Source: Erythroxylum novogranatense (lineage: Eukaryota; Streptophyta; Magnoliopsida; Malpighiales; Erythroxylaceae). From it: 64,000 nucleotides of DNA. Both the position numbers and the translations under genes were made by a program. Below, piece after piece: positions 45,298-57,039 of this stretch (positions are counted from its first letter, which is position 1; each line of letters begins with the position of its first letter). Under the pieces are notes generated by a model. The model saw only the letters and a list, made by a program, of their open reading frames with translations. It searched no databases and was not told the origin of the DNA. The DNA is taken from positions 47,136,063 to 47,200,062 of the forward strand of contig CM057233.1 in assembly GCA_029891385.1 (NCBI GenBank). The letters run 5' to 3'.

Positions 45298-47928
45298 TGT
45301 AACATCCTGTCACCGATGGGATGGGTACAGTTCCTCTCATACGTATTCTGTATACGTATTTTGCATGTGTATTCATAGCCTCTGCATATTTGATAAATGT
45401 TCGGCATTTCATAAGTATATGTATGTACATGCATGTATGACAGATTCCGACTTGATTGTGAAATGGGAGACTTTGTGATTAAGGTTAAGTGTGCTTTGAT
45501 TTGTGAATTGGAGAGTTGTGATTTAAAGTAAATTGTGTTATTAGTGAATTTGATATCTTAGAGCTTTGATTTATGAAATTGGAGAGTTAAATTGAATTTA
45601 GGAATTGAGAATTGAAATTTGGAGTATGTGATTAGGTGTTTTCTATTTTTGTGGAATTATAGAAATTTTTCTGGAATTTTCAGAATATTAGGCCCGGACC
45701 GAAAAAATGGATTAGTGACTGATTGATTGTGATTTCGATTCCGAATTTGATTGACAATTGATATGAGGTAATTTAAATTATGATTTGAGGAATTAGGATG
45801 TGAACCATTGGAATTTGGGAGAAATTAGAATTTGGAATTTGGAATTTGGATTGAGGTGGTTCGGATTGGACTTGTGGCAATTGAAATTGCCAAACAAGCC
45901 TTAGTGAGCCTTAGTATTTAAACTTAAACCTTTGAAAACTTGAACCACGATGCTTTCTTCTTCCCTTGAGAAATTGCTTTGATCTTCTTCCGTCTTGCGT
46001 GGATTTCATCTTGGAATTGTTTCTTGCTTCCTTCTTGCAAGTTACTCCTTCTTTACCTTTGATTAATCATCCCTTTGGCTTGGAGTTGGAAGAGAATGGA
46101 TTTGGGGTTTGATTTTGGAGTTGCCGTGGATGTGTTTGGGAGTAGGAGTTAGAGTTTTGAAGTGATTTTCAAGAGTTTAAAGCTTAACCAAATAAGTTAT
46201 TGCTTATTCATATTTTCTATAGTTTGATTAAGGCATGAAATTAAGTGATTAATTATTTAAGAGTTAGAGAGTTTCGGATGATATAGGTTTTAGGGTAAAA
46301 TGTGATTTTTGATTTGGGTGTTTATGGAATAATATTTATTTGGTGGATTTAAGGTTAGGGATGAGTAATGCTAAGTGTAGAATAATGTTTTGAAGTGTTT
46401 AAAAGGGTTTAGGATGGATTTGTATCAGAAAATTTGGGAAATTCTGGGTTTTCTGGGCGAATCTGCGATCGCACGTCGCGGCGCACGAAGAACACGCCGC
46501 GGCGAGCGAGGAGATGCAGACACGCCGTCCACGTCGCGACGTGCGCAACGCGTACTCCATGGCGAAGAAGGGATTGTTCGCCGCGGCGAAGGCGTGAAGA
46601 AAAGGGGCTCGCCGCGGCGAGGGAATGGACGTCGCGGCGAAGGAGATTGTTTTCCGAATTTGTAATTGGAGATTTCTAATAAATGGGGATGATGATGCAA
46701 TTAGATATGAATGGATTTCAATTTAGAGATTTTGAATTCGGGATTTAGAATATGAGATCTGGAAATTCGGATCTGTGTCGGAAATGTCATAACGTGCATA
46801 GTACGTACATTATTTGATATATTTGCATATTTGATTATGAAAATTGGTCAATTTAGTAATATTCGAATGTCCTGATTTTGATAGAGGCTCAAGTGGAGCG
46901 TCATTCCTCTGACGCAGCTGAGACTTCTCGGCAGTAGCTCGGAAGTTTAGAGGTGAGTAACCTAGTTGGTTTCTCAATCTCTGATGTGTTATATGCTTTG
47001 TGTGTAAACTATATGTGATTCTGAGTAAATGATTCGTATGAAATATGTTTTTGAGAATTATGATCGCATGCTAGGCATGAATAGAAATCAGTAACCGACA
47101 GTTGTGACTGGAGCACATTCTGATCTGATTGGAGCTATAAGCTCGTCTTTGTGATAGTGAAAAGGGCTTAGTGCATACCCAGAGGGCTCTCCTATCCCTA
47201 GTGCACGTGGGCAGTAGTGTATACCCAGAGGGCTCTCCTACCCCCAAAAACGGGATTTCTGTGTGATGTGTAATGTGCCCAGCAATGGGAAATTCTAATG
47301 CCCAGTCACAACGTTAAAATGAAATGAAAATCATTATGCATTCAATTTGTGATTGTGTTGTGCAACTCGATATAGGAGTAAATGCAAATGTGTGATTATG
47401 GTGTAATGAAATTGTGAATTGTGATTCTAAATATGATATGTGTTGTTTTGTACGCACTTTTGCGTAATGCATGAATTGAGTGAACCATCGATGATGGTTA
47501 CTCATTGAGTTTCGCAAACTCACCCAAATTGCGACTATTTTTCAGGACAGCGGTAGTGTGACTCCTAGCTCCAGGTTTTGAGACTTTTCCTGCTGTGTGT
47601 GTGCCGGCAAGAGGAGCATGGCCCACAGGTCGGTCAGCTGGGGATCCTTTGGGATATTTTGGGGATGGTCTAGTTAGGAGTTATTACTGTTTATTTTGGC
47701 TTGTACAGTTGTAATTATGACTCGATGACGTAATTAGGGTTTTATGAAAGGAATAAAAAGGGATCTTTTGGTTGCAAAATTTAGTGAGTGATCATACTGC
47801 TTTATTATTATTGATTCCATGAGGTTATATTAGAAGTGATCGTATCGTAGTGTACCCTCATCGTAGGGTATGTATCGGTATGACCTACGGGCATCCCGGT
47901 GTATACTCTACGGTAAGGGGGCACTACA
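45298..47928 (+). repeat. 5' LTR of the chromovirus
   Basis: TGTAACATCCTGTCACC to GGGGGCACTACA. It contains a CG-palindrome island (46460-46645) with ACGTCGCGACGT at 46531 and TCGCCGCGGCGA at 46578 and 46609, in otherwise AT-rich DNA. A donor-like GAGGTGAGTAAC lies at about 46950. Open frames of about 90 codons across the island are fortuitous. Confidence 0.95.
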
Positions 47929-47932
47929 TTGG

Positions 47933-47944
47933 TGGTATCAGAGC
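47933..47944 (+). other. Primer binding site
   Basis: TGGTATCAGAGC, exact match to the initiator tRNA-Met type, 4 bp after the LTR end. Confidence 0.95.
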
Positions 47945-48024
47945 ATGGTTTGGCATCTTTTGGGCATAGAGTATCTTAGGTTTGATTTTTTGTTAGAAAA
48001 GTAAGAAATTGATCAGAATTGTGA

Positions 48025-51000
48025 TTTTTTTACAGGTCATCCGTCTTTGGTGATCAGATAGATCACTCAGCTGACCAAGGATCAGTAGGAGCTAGTAGAG
48101 AGTCTTCTGTGCCATTGTATGAGCAGCAGCCTCCTGTGGTTCCCATGAGACGGGAACTGAGGTATGATCGTCTGCGCAAGCAAGGAGTGGGATTTTATGG
48201 CGGCCTGAGACCTACCGAGGTGAGGTTGGTTGGAGAGGACTGAGCGAGTCCTTGATCAGATGGATTGTGACCCTGAGGAGCGTTTCGACTATGTTGTCTC
48301 TTTGCTTCAGGGTCCAGCGTATCAGTGGTGGAAGACTGTCCCTGGTAGTTCCACCAGACCCTGTGTTCTGACTTGGGCGGATTTTCTGAGGGCCTTTCGA
48401 GATAACTATATGCCCAAGGTTTACATGGAGATGAAGATGCAGGAGTTTCTAGATTTGAGACAGGGGTCTTTGGCAGTGGCCGATTATGAGGTCAGGTTCA
48501 ATGAGTTGTCGGCGTATGCATCTGTTTTGATTTCCTCTGAGGCAGATAGGTGCCAGAGATTCAAGGGAGGGCTGAATCTGGAGATTCGTACCAGGTTAGC
48601 CCGGTCTGATATGGGCACCTTTGTGGAGCTGAGATCAGCTGCAGTCAGGATTGAGCAGCTCTTGAGGCAGAGTCGAGTTGAGATTGGTCAGGGATCTCGG
48701 AGCAAGAGATCCAAAGGATCGAGGCACTCTGGTAGGAGCTTTAGCGACGCCTTGAGGCGAGCTCAGATTTTCAGAGGTCCCAGCAACTGTTACAGCCGAG
48801 AGGCAGATTTGGTCGATCGAAGCGATGGCGATGGTAGAGGCTTCGGCCAGCTTCCTCCGTTGTGTGAGTTTTGTGAGAGGAGGCATAGTGGGGAGTGCTG
48901 GAGGTTCACTAGAGCTTGTTTGAGATGTGGCTCGATGGAGCATCAGATCCGACATTGTCCAGAGATTTTGGGAGCTCGATGCTTGAGTGGGAGAGCTGGT
49001 AGTAGACGATGCAGCAGCAGAGCCATGATAGTGGACCCGGATTGGGCGAGGCGAGCTCGGAGTGGAGCTGGAGATTCTTTTGTAGGGTCGGAGAGTCGTG
49101 GCAATCGGTCGCAGTCCCAGGCCAGGGTCTATGCTATGGCCAGGCAGGAGGCCCAGGATTCTCCAGATGTGGTTGCAGGTTTGCTTCTGCTCTCTTGCTT
49201 TGAGGTGTTTGCATTGATAGATCCAGGGTCCACGCATTCATTTATTGCACCGCATGTGGCATGTAGATTGCATGTGTATAGGGAGATGCTTCAGTATGGG
49301 TTGCAGGTGAGTACACCTTTAGGTAGTACCACAGTTTTGGGAGAGGTCTGCAAGGAGTGTCCGATTTTGATTGATCAGTCGGAGCTGCGTGCAGACTTGA
49401 TTGTGTTGCCTCTTCGAGAGATTGAGGTGATTTTAGGGATGGACTGGCTCACAGCCCATAGGGCGATTATGGATTGTTTTACTAAGGAGGTTGTGTTAGA
49501 GTCTCCTGGTCAGCCTAGGGTTGTATTTCGAGGTGTTAGTCGGGCAGTGCCAGCCAGGATGATCTCGTTTCTGAGTGCTCTACGATTGATGAGAGGTGGC
49601 TGTGAGGCCTATTTGGCGCATGTGGTGGATTCTAGAGTACAACAGAGTCTGCAGGATGTCCCTCTGATCAGAGAGTTTCCGGATGTGTTTCCCGAGGAGT
49701 TACTGGGTTTGCCGTCGGATCGGGAGACGGAGTTCGAGATTGACCTCGTTCCAGGTACCGCTCCTATATCGATACCTCCGTATAGGATGGAACCAGTGGA
49801 ACTGAGGGAGCTTAAGGCTCAGTTGCAGGAGTTGTTGGATAAAGGATTTATCAGGCCCAGTGTTTCACCGTGGGGAGCTCCGGTGTAGTTTGTGAGGAAG
49901 AAGGATGGGACTATGAGGCTTTGCATCGATTATAGGCAGCTCAATCGGCTTACTGTTAAGAATAAGTACCCACTACCGAGGATCGATGATCTTTTTGATC
50001 AGTTGCAGGGAGCTCGGGTATTTACCAAGTTGGATTTGAGATCCGGTTATTATCAGTTGAGGATCGCAGAGGCCGATGTGCCTAAGAGTGCTTTCAGGAG
50101 CAGGTATGGGCATTACGAGTTCTTAGTGATGCCGTTCGGGTTGACTAATGCCCCGGCAGCCTTCATGGCCTTGATGAATAGGGTCTTTCAGCCATACCTG
50201 GATCAGTTTGTGATAGTGTTCATCGATGACATTCTAGTGTACTCGAGGTCTAGACAGGAGCATGCGGAGCACCTGAGGATAGTGTTGCAGATTATGAGAG
50301 ACAGGCAGCTGTATGCCAAATTCACTAAGTGTGAATTTTGGTTGGATGAGGTGGTGTTCCTAGGCCACATTGTGTCTGGTGAGGGTATCCGGGTGGATCC
50401 TCACAAGATTGAGGCAATGAGGAGTTGGGAGATTCTGAGAAACGTGTCAGAGTTGAGGAGTTTCCTCGGATTGGCAGGATATTACCGGAGGTTTGTCGAG
50501 GGGTTTTCTGGGATTTCCTCCCCTTTGACAAGACTTCTGAGGAAGAGTGTGGCCTTCAGATGGACAAATGAGTGTCAGAGGAGTTTCGATGAGTTGATAC
50601 ATCGGTTGACGACGGCACCGATGTTAGCCCTGCCATCTGGAGCCGGAGGTTTCGAGGTTTATAGTAATGCTTCACAGCAGGGTTTAGGTTGTGTGCTGAT
50701 GCAGCATGGGAGAGTCATAGCATATGCTTCGAGACAGTTGAGAGCCCATGAGGGTAATTATCCTGAGCATAACTTAGAGTTAGCCATTGTGGTATTTGCT
50801 TTGAAGATCTGGAGACATTATTTGTATGGGGAGACGTTCCAGATCTTCACTGATCATAAGAGCTTCAAATATTTGTTGAGTCAGCGAGAGCTGAATCTGA
50901 GACAGAGGAGATGGTTGGAGTTGCTTAAGGATTATGATTGCACTATTGAATACCACCCAGGGAAGGCCAATGTGGTGGCTGATGCATTGAGTAGGAGATC

Positions 51001-52588
51001 GCATGGTAGTGTAGCTCAGATTTAGGTTTCGAGGTTGTCGTGCTTAGTTCAGTTGAGAGCTTTTAATGTGCAGATGGATTTGAGTCAGGATGGAGCTCTG
51101 ATTGCGACTTTGAGGCTCAGACCGGTATTGCATGATCGGATCAGGAGAGTTCAAGATCAGGATCCAGCATTAGTGAGATTGATTGATAGAGTCAGATCTG
51201 GATGGGTATCCGAGTTTGAGCTGAGAGATGGTATTTTGTGGTTGGGCCAGAGGTTGTGTGTCCCAGATGTGGAGGATCTGAGGCGTGAGATTTTGGAGGA
51301 GGCTCATTTGGCTGCTTATGCCATGCATCCTGGTGTCACCAAGATGTATCGCACGCTTAAGTTGCATTTCTGGTGGCCGGGTATGAAGAGGCATGTGGCG
51401 GAGTTTGTTTCTCGGTGTCTGACGTGCCAGCAGGTTAAGGCTGAGCACCAGGCCCCAGTTGGGAGATTGCATTCGTTGCCCATTTCGGAGTGGAAATAGG
51501 AGCGTATTACGATGGATTTCATTATGGAATTGCCCAGGACGCCGAGACAGTGTGATGCTATCTGGGTCATAGTGGACCGATTGACTAAATTGGCTCACTT
51601 CTTGCCAGTGAGGGAGAGCAATACCCTCGATCAGTTGGCCCAGAAGTATGTGGCAGAGATAGTTCGACTGCATGGGGTCCCAGTTTCGATAGTATCTGAT
51701 AGGGATCCCAGATTCACTTCGAGGTTTTGGAGGACCCTGCAATTAGCTATGGGTTCGAGATTAAACTTCAGCACAGCATTTCATCCTTAGACAGATGGGC
51801 AGAGTGAGAGGACTATTCAGACTGTCGAGGATATGTTGAGAGCCTGTGTATTGGAGTTTCGAGGTGCATGGGATTAGTATTTGCCTCTGGTAGAGTTTGC
51901 GTATAATAATTAGTACCAGAGTAGCATCGGTATGGCACCGTATGAGGCTTTATATGGACATCCGTGCAGATCCCCTCTTTACTGGGATGAAGAGGGTATA
52001 AGGATGTTAGAGGGTCCCGAGCTGATCCAGGACACGGTTGATAAGGTACAGTTGATTCGGAGTCGCATTAAGGCGGCTCAAGATAGGCAGAAGAGTTATG
52101 TGGATCAGCATCGGCGAGAGATGGAGTATGCTGTGGGTGATAGAGTGTTCCTCAGAGTGTCTCCGTGGAGAGGAGTTCTCAGATTTGGCCGTAAGGGCAA
52201 GTTGAGTCCTCGATATATCGGTCCATATGAGATTACCGAGCGGATTGGACCGTTGGCTTACAGATTAGCCTTGCCGAGTGAGATGTCCCAGTTGCACGAT
52301 GTGTTTCATATGAGTATGCTCCGGAGATACCGATCTGACCCGACTCATGTGATTCCGGCTCAGGAGATTGAGATAGCCAGTGATTTGAGTTATGTTGAGG
52401 AGCCGGTACGGATTATTGGATCGAGGGTCAAGCAGTTGCGGAGCAGGGTGATTCCATTGGTGAAAGTCCTTTAGAAGAACCACTCATTAGAGGAGGCAAC
52501 TTGGGAGACTGAGGAGCACATGAGGAGGCAGTATCCTCACTTGTTCGATCAGTCAGGTAAGAAAATTTCGGGACAAAATTTTTGTTAG
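48025..52588 (+). pseudogene. Gag-Pol polyprotein of the chromovirus, seven TAG stops
   Basis: Gag begins in one frame (an ATG at 48145; MRRELRYDRLRKQG), and an early frame change lies near 48222-48230. From 48230 to TAG 52586-52588 a single frame runs 1453 codons. Counting from 48230: capsid WWKTVP near residue 35; zinc knuckle CLRCGSMEHQIRHC at about 230-243; protease LIDPGSTHSFI with Asp331 (Pro where Ser/Thr is usual); reverse transcriptase VFIDDIL at about 666; RNase H FTDHKSF, but its first catalytic Asp is Asn in YSNAS (residue 813); integrase HHCC and core TMDFI, SDRDPRF, QTVED; chromodomain at about 1384-1439. In-frame stops lie at 49886, 51023, 51497, 51788, 51875, 51911 and 52472. 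All are TAG, mostly where CAG or TGG is expected. There are no frameshifts after 48230. Confidence 0.95.
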
Positions 52589-52597
52589 GAGGGGAGA
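52587..52597 (+). other. Polypurine tract
   Basis: AGGAGGGGAGA just before the 3' LTR, overlapping the terminal TAG of pol. Confidence 0.85.
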
Positions 52598-52599
52598 AT

Positions 52600-55265
52600 T
52601 GTAACATCCCGTCACCGGTGGGATGGGTACAGTTCCTCTCATACGTATTCTGTATACGTATTTTGCATGTGTATTCATAGCCTCTGCATATTTGATAAAT
52701 GTTCGGCATTTCATAAGTATATGTATGTACATGCATGTATGACAGATTCTGACTTGATTGTGAAATGGGAGACTTTGTGATTAAGGTTAAGTGTGCTTTG
52801 ATTTGTGAATTGGAGAGTTGTGATTTAAAGTAAATTGTGTTATTAGTGAATTTGATATCTTAGAGCTTTGATTTATGAAATTGGAGAGTTAAATTGAATT
52901 TAGGAATTGAGAATTGAAATTTGGAGTATGTGATTAGGTGTTTTCTATTTTTGTGGAATTATAGAAATTTTTCTGGAATTTTCGGAGTATTAGGCCCGGA
53001 CCGAAAAAATGGATTAGTGACTGATTGATTATGATTTCGGTTCCGAATTTGATTGACAATTGATATGAGGTAATTTAAATTATGATTTGAGGAATTAGGA
53101 TGTGAACCATTAGAATTTGGGAGAAATTAGAATTTGGAATTTGGAATTTGGATTGAGGTGGTTCGGATTGGACTTGTGGCAATTGAAATTGCCAAACAAG
53201 CCTTAGTGAGCCTTAGTATTTAAACTTAAACCTTTGAAAACTTGAACCACGATGCTTTCTTCTTCCCTTGAGAAATTGCTTTGATCTTCTTCCGTCTTGC
53301 GTGGATTTCATCTTGGAATTGTTTCTTGCTTCCTTCTTGCAAGTTACTCCTTCTTTACCCTTGATTAATCATCCCTTTGGCTTGCAGTTGGAAGAGAATG
53401 GATTTGGGGTTTGATTTTGGAGTTGCCGTGGATGTGCTTGGGAGTAGGAGTTAGAGTTTTGAAGTGATTTTCAAGAGTTTAAAGCTTAACCAAGTAAGTT
53501 ATTGCTTATTCATATTTTCTATAGTTTGATTAAGGCATGAAATTAAGTGATTAATTGTTTAAGAGTTAGAGAGTTTCGGATGATATAGGTTTTAGGGTAA
53601 AATGTGATTTTTGATTTGGGTGTTTATGGAATAATGTTTATTTGGTGGATTTAAGGTTAGGGATGAGTAATGCTAAGTGTAGAATAATGTTTTGAAGTGT
53701 TTAAAAGGGTTTAGGATGGATTTGTATCAGAAAATCTGGGAAATTCTGGGTTTTCTGGCGAATCTGCGATCGCCTTGTGGCACAAGACGAAGAACACGCC
53801 TGCTGGCGAGCGAGGAGACGCAGCACGCGCGATTTAACGCGGAGCACGCCACGCCTAGGAATTTCAGTCCACGTCGCGACGTGCACAACGCGTACGCCAC
53901 GGCGAAGAAGGGATTGTTCGCCGCGGCGAGGCGAGCGGACGCCGCGGCGAAGGCGTGAAGAAAAGGGGCTCGCCGCGGCGAGGGAGATTGTTTTCCGAAT
54001 TTGTAATTGGAGATTTCTAATAAATGGGGATGATGATGCAATTAGATATGAATGGATTTCAATTTAGAGATTTTGAATTCGGAATTTAGAATATGAGATC
54101 GGGAAATTCGGATCTTTGTCGGACATGTCATAACGTGCATAGTACGTACATTATTTGATATATTTGCAAATTTGATTATGGAAATTGGTCAATTTAGTAA
54201 TATTCGAATGTCCTGATTTTGATAGAGGCTCAAGTGGAGCGTCGTTCCTCTGACGCAGCTGAGACTTCCCGGCAGTAGCTCGGAAGTTTAGAGGTGAGTA
54301 ACCTAGTTGGTTTCTCAATCTTTGATGTGTTATATGCTTTGTGTGTAAACTATCTGTGATTCTGAGTAAATGATTCGTATGAAATATGGTTTTGAGAGTT
54401 GTGATCGCATGCTAGGCATGAATAGAAATCAGTAACCGACAGTTGTGACTGGAGCACATTCTGATCTGATTGGAGCTATAAGCTCGTCTTTGTGATAGTG
54501 AAAAGGGCTTAGTGCATACCCAGAGGGCTCTCCTATCCCTAGTGCGCGTGGGCAGTAGTGTATACCCAGAGGGCTCTCCTACCCCCAAAAACGCGATTTC
54601 TGTGTGATGTGTAATGTGCCCAGCAATGGGAAATTCTGATGCCCAGTCACAACGTTAAAATGAAATGGAAATCATTATGCATTCAATTATTGATTGTGTT
54701 GTGCAACTCGATATAGGAGTAAATGCAAATATGTGATTATGGTGTAATGAAATTGTGAATTGTGATTCTAAATATGATATGTGTTGTTTTGTACGCACTT
54801 TTGCGTAATGCATGAATTGAGTGAACCATCGATGATGGTTACTCATTGAGTTTCGCAAACCAACCCAAATTACACTATTTTTCGAGACGGTGTAGTGTGA
54901 CTCCTAGCTCCGTGTTTTGAGACTTTTCTGCTTGTGTGTGTGCCAGAGAGGAGTATGGCCCACAGTGTCGGTCACCGGGGATCCTTTGGGATATTTTGGG
55001 ATGACCTAGTTAGGAGTTATTACTGCTTATTTTGGCTTGTACAGGTTGTAATTATGACTCGATGACGTAATTAGGGTTTTATGAAAGGAATAAAAAGGGA
55101 TCTTTTGGTTGCAAAATTTAGTGAGTGATCATACTGCTTTATTATTATTGATTCCATGAGGTTATATTAGAAGTGATCGTATCGTAGTGTACCCTCATCA
55201 TAGGGTATGTATCGGTATGACCTACGGGCATCCCGGTGTATGCTCTACGGTAAGAGGGCACTACA
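52600..55265 (+). repeat. 3' LTR of the chromovirus
   Basis: TGTAACATCCCGTCACC to AGAGGGCACTACA. The CG island (53750-53995) holds ACGTCGCGACGT at 53871 and TCGCCGCGGCGA at 53918 and 53970. It differs from the 5' LTR island by several insertions and deletions, while flanking sequence is nearly identical. Confidence 0.95.
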
Positions 55266-55270
55266 ACAAT
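55266..55270. other. Target site duplication ACAAT (right)
   Basis: Matches 45293-45297. Confidence 0.9.
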
Positions 55271-56330
55271 AGTAACCAATAAAGGTGTTAGATCATCATA
55301 AAGTATATGTCTAACGCACTTCAAGTGGCAGGGATATCACCAACAAGTTCTTCCTTATCTTAAGTAAAAAAATTCTAGTTTTGCTTAAAGCACTACATCC
55401 ATAACGATATGACACCATATTTTTCTTGACAGAGTTAATTTCTTACTAAATGATAGGTGAAATGTAAGAACTAAGAGGAGCTTTGATTATGGGGTTTAGG
55501 TTAAAAGAGAGAGAAGAAAAGGGTTAAATAAAAAGTAAGCCAAAAGGAGGAGTTACATCTAGAAGTTGAAATGTTTGAGTTTAAGATCCAAGTGGATACG
55601 GTAAGTTTACGATGTTAGAGGCTAGGGAGGTGCTTGAGTTGAGGATTCAGATTAAAAGAAGAGGAAGGAAAGGAGTCAACTTGAGAATGTGAAATTATGG
55701 GAGTTAATTTTAGAGGTTGGATGGTAAAAACATGGGAGGGGGAAAGGAAGGTTAGATAGTAGAAACATGGGAGGGAGAAAGGAGAATAGATGAATGTGTT
55801 ATAGTTGCAATATTCTCTAGGAGCAAGGAGGATGCCAGGCAGGAGAGTTCCTGCCTAGTTAAGTTACTAGAAATGATAACTAAATTTAGAGATAAAACAA
55901 GCAAGGAGTCAAACTAATGCTAAAGAAAGAAAGAGAGATGTTGGAAGGAAAAAATAAGTAAAGGGATTTTTTCCCAAAAAGTCAAGGAATTAATTAAAGT
56001 AGCTCAAGACATTTGTCTTTAACTCTAAAAGTAAAAGCTTGGGCTTATGATGCTTCCGGTCTAGTGGGCCCATAAAACTCAATAATATAAATGATATTAT
56101 TAAACTAGATAAAGCAACAAATATCCATAGTTCTTAGATATATGAAATAATTAAATATGTTATAAAGATTTATGACCCTAAAATAATTAAAGAGACTATT
56201 TTATTGTTGTTAATTAGTAACAACTTTAAAGTTATATGGCAAGATAAACTGAGTTTTGAAAATGTTGCTTTCACATAATAGTCATTAATGTATAAGAATG
56301 AACATGATTGAATTTAAATAGATTAGATAC
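55271..56330. other. Non-coding sequence right of the chromovirus
   Basis: No supported gene. The first part is presumably the other half of the interrupted LINE. A purine-rich stretch with repeated AACATGGGAGGG lies at about 55720-55790. Confidence 0.4.
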
Positions 56331-56389
56331 TAATTCCATACTCTATGTCCAATTGAAATAGTAGATAACTAAAATGATTAAACTATACA

Positions 56390-56730
56390 TTATAATCATG
56401 TATAGATATATTGAGTTATACAAAATTGATATTCTTAATATTTAGGTGGTCATGGTATGTTGTTATTAAAGGTCAATTTATGGTTGTAAATTTTTGATTA
56501 GATAATTAAAATAAAAATTTTACTTACAACATTTTATTTATAATATATATTTGTTACTAACATCTAATAGGTCACAAATTAGAAAAATTATTGTAAATTA
56601 AATGGGACTTAAGTTTGAATCTTAAAAACTTTAATGATCAAATGTGAGATATTTGATTTGTTAAGATTAATTTCTAATTATATAATTAGTATTATCCTTT
56701 AATTATAATTAAATTTGGTAAATCCTAGTC
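56390..56730 (+). repeat. LTR-like repeat family L, copy 3 (diverged)
   Basis: TATTTAGGTGGTCATGGTATG, then a TTAAAGGTCAATTTATGGTT to AATGTGAGATATTTGATTTG series, parallel copy 1 at 23380-23690. It is more diverged than copies 1 and 2 and has no partner in the window. Confidence 0.55.
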
Positions 56731-57039
56731 TTTGTAAAAGTTATACTGTTAGGTTGTTTTACATCTGGTGAAAAGTTTACGATAATCTAGGTTTTTTGTT
56801 GTGGTCATTTACAAAAACATTTGAGGTTGGCATCATTTCTAGATCAATTTCTTCGAATCTTTTATCAAGACACAATCTAACTCCCAAAGAAGAAACAAGA
56901 TTGTCTTCTGAAAATATAAGAAACTAAAGTATATGAGCAGAGGTTAGTTTGGGGTGCAAGGAAAAATAAAATAATTGAAGTATAGGAAAAACATAATAAA
57001 TACAATAAATAATGGGTAACAAAGTCTTTTAGTTGCTTG

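Larger units (their letters stand above)
45298..55265 (+). mobile_element. Complete Ty3/gypsy chromovirus, Tekay/Del type
   Basis: A 9.97-kb element with LTRs of 2631 and 2666 bp, TSD ACAAT, a perfect 12-base initiator-tRNA-Met primer site and a polypurine tract. It has one gag-pol frame ordered Gag, protease, reverse transcriptase, RNase H, integrase and chromodomain. Large LTRs and a C-terminal chromodomain point to the Tekay/Del clade. By eye the LTRs differ at only about 1-2% of sites in their first 1.1 kb, so it is young, but two segments (46450-46650 and 47517-47650, with their partners in the 3' LTR) differ strongly. It is inserted in a LINE remnant. Confidence 0.95.

Noticed and set aside
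46390..46700. Overlapping open frames of 81-91 codons rich in Arg on both strands in the LTR (and at 53692-54067)
   Set aside because: They arise because the CG palindromes lack stop codons in all frames. They are not conserved between the two LTRs of the same element and match no family I know.
49886..52474. Reassigned or suppressed UAG as an explanation for the all-TAG stops
   Set aside because: Nuclear plant genes use the standard code, none of the seven stops has the CAR-YYA read-through context, and the RNase H catalytic Asp is also lost. Mutation is simpler.
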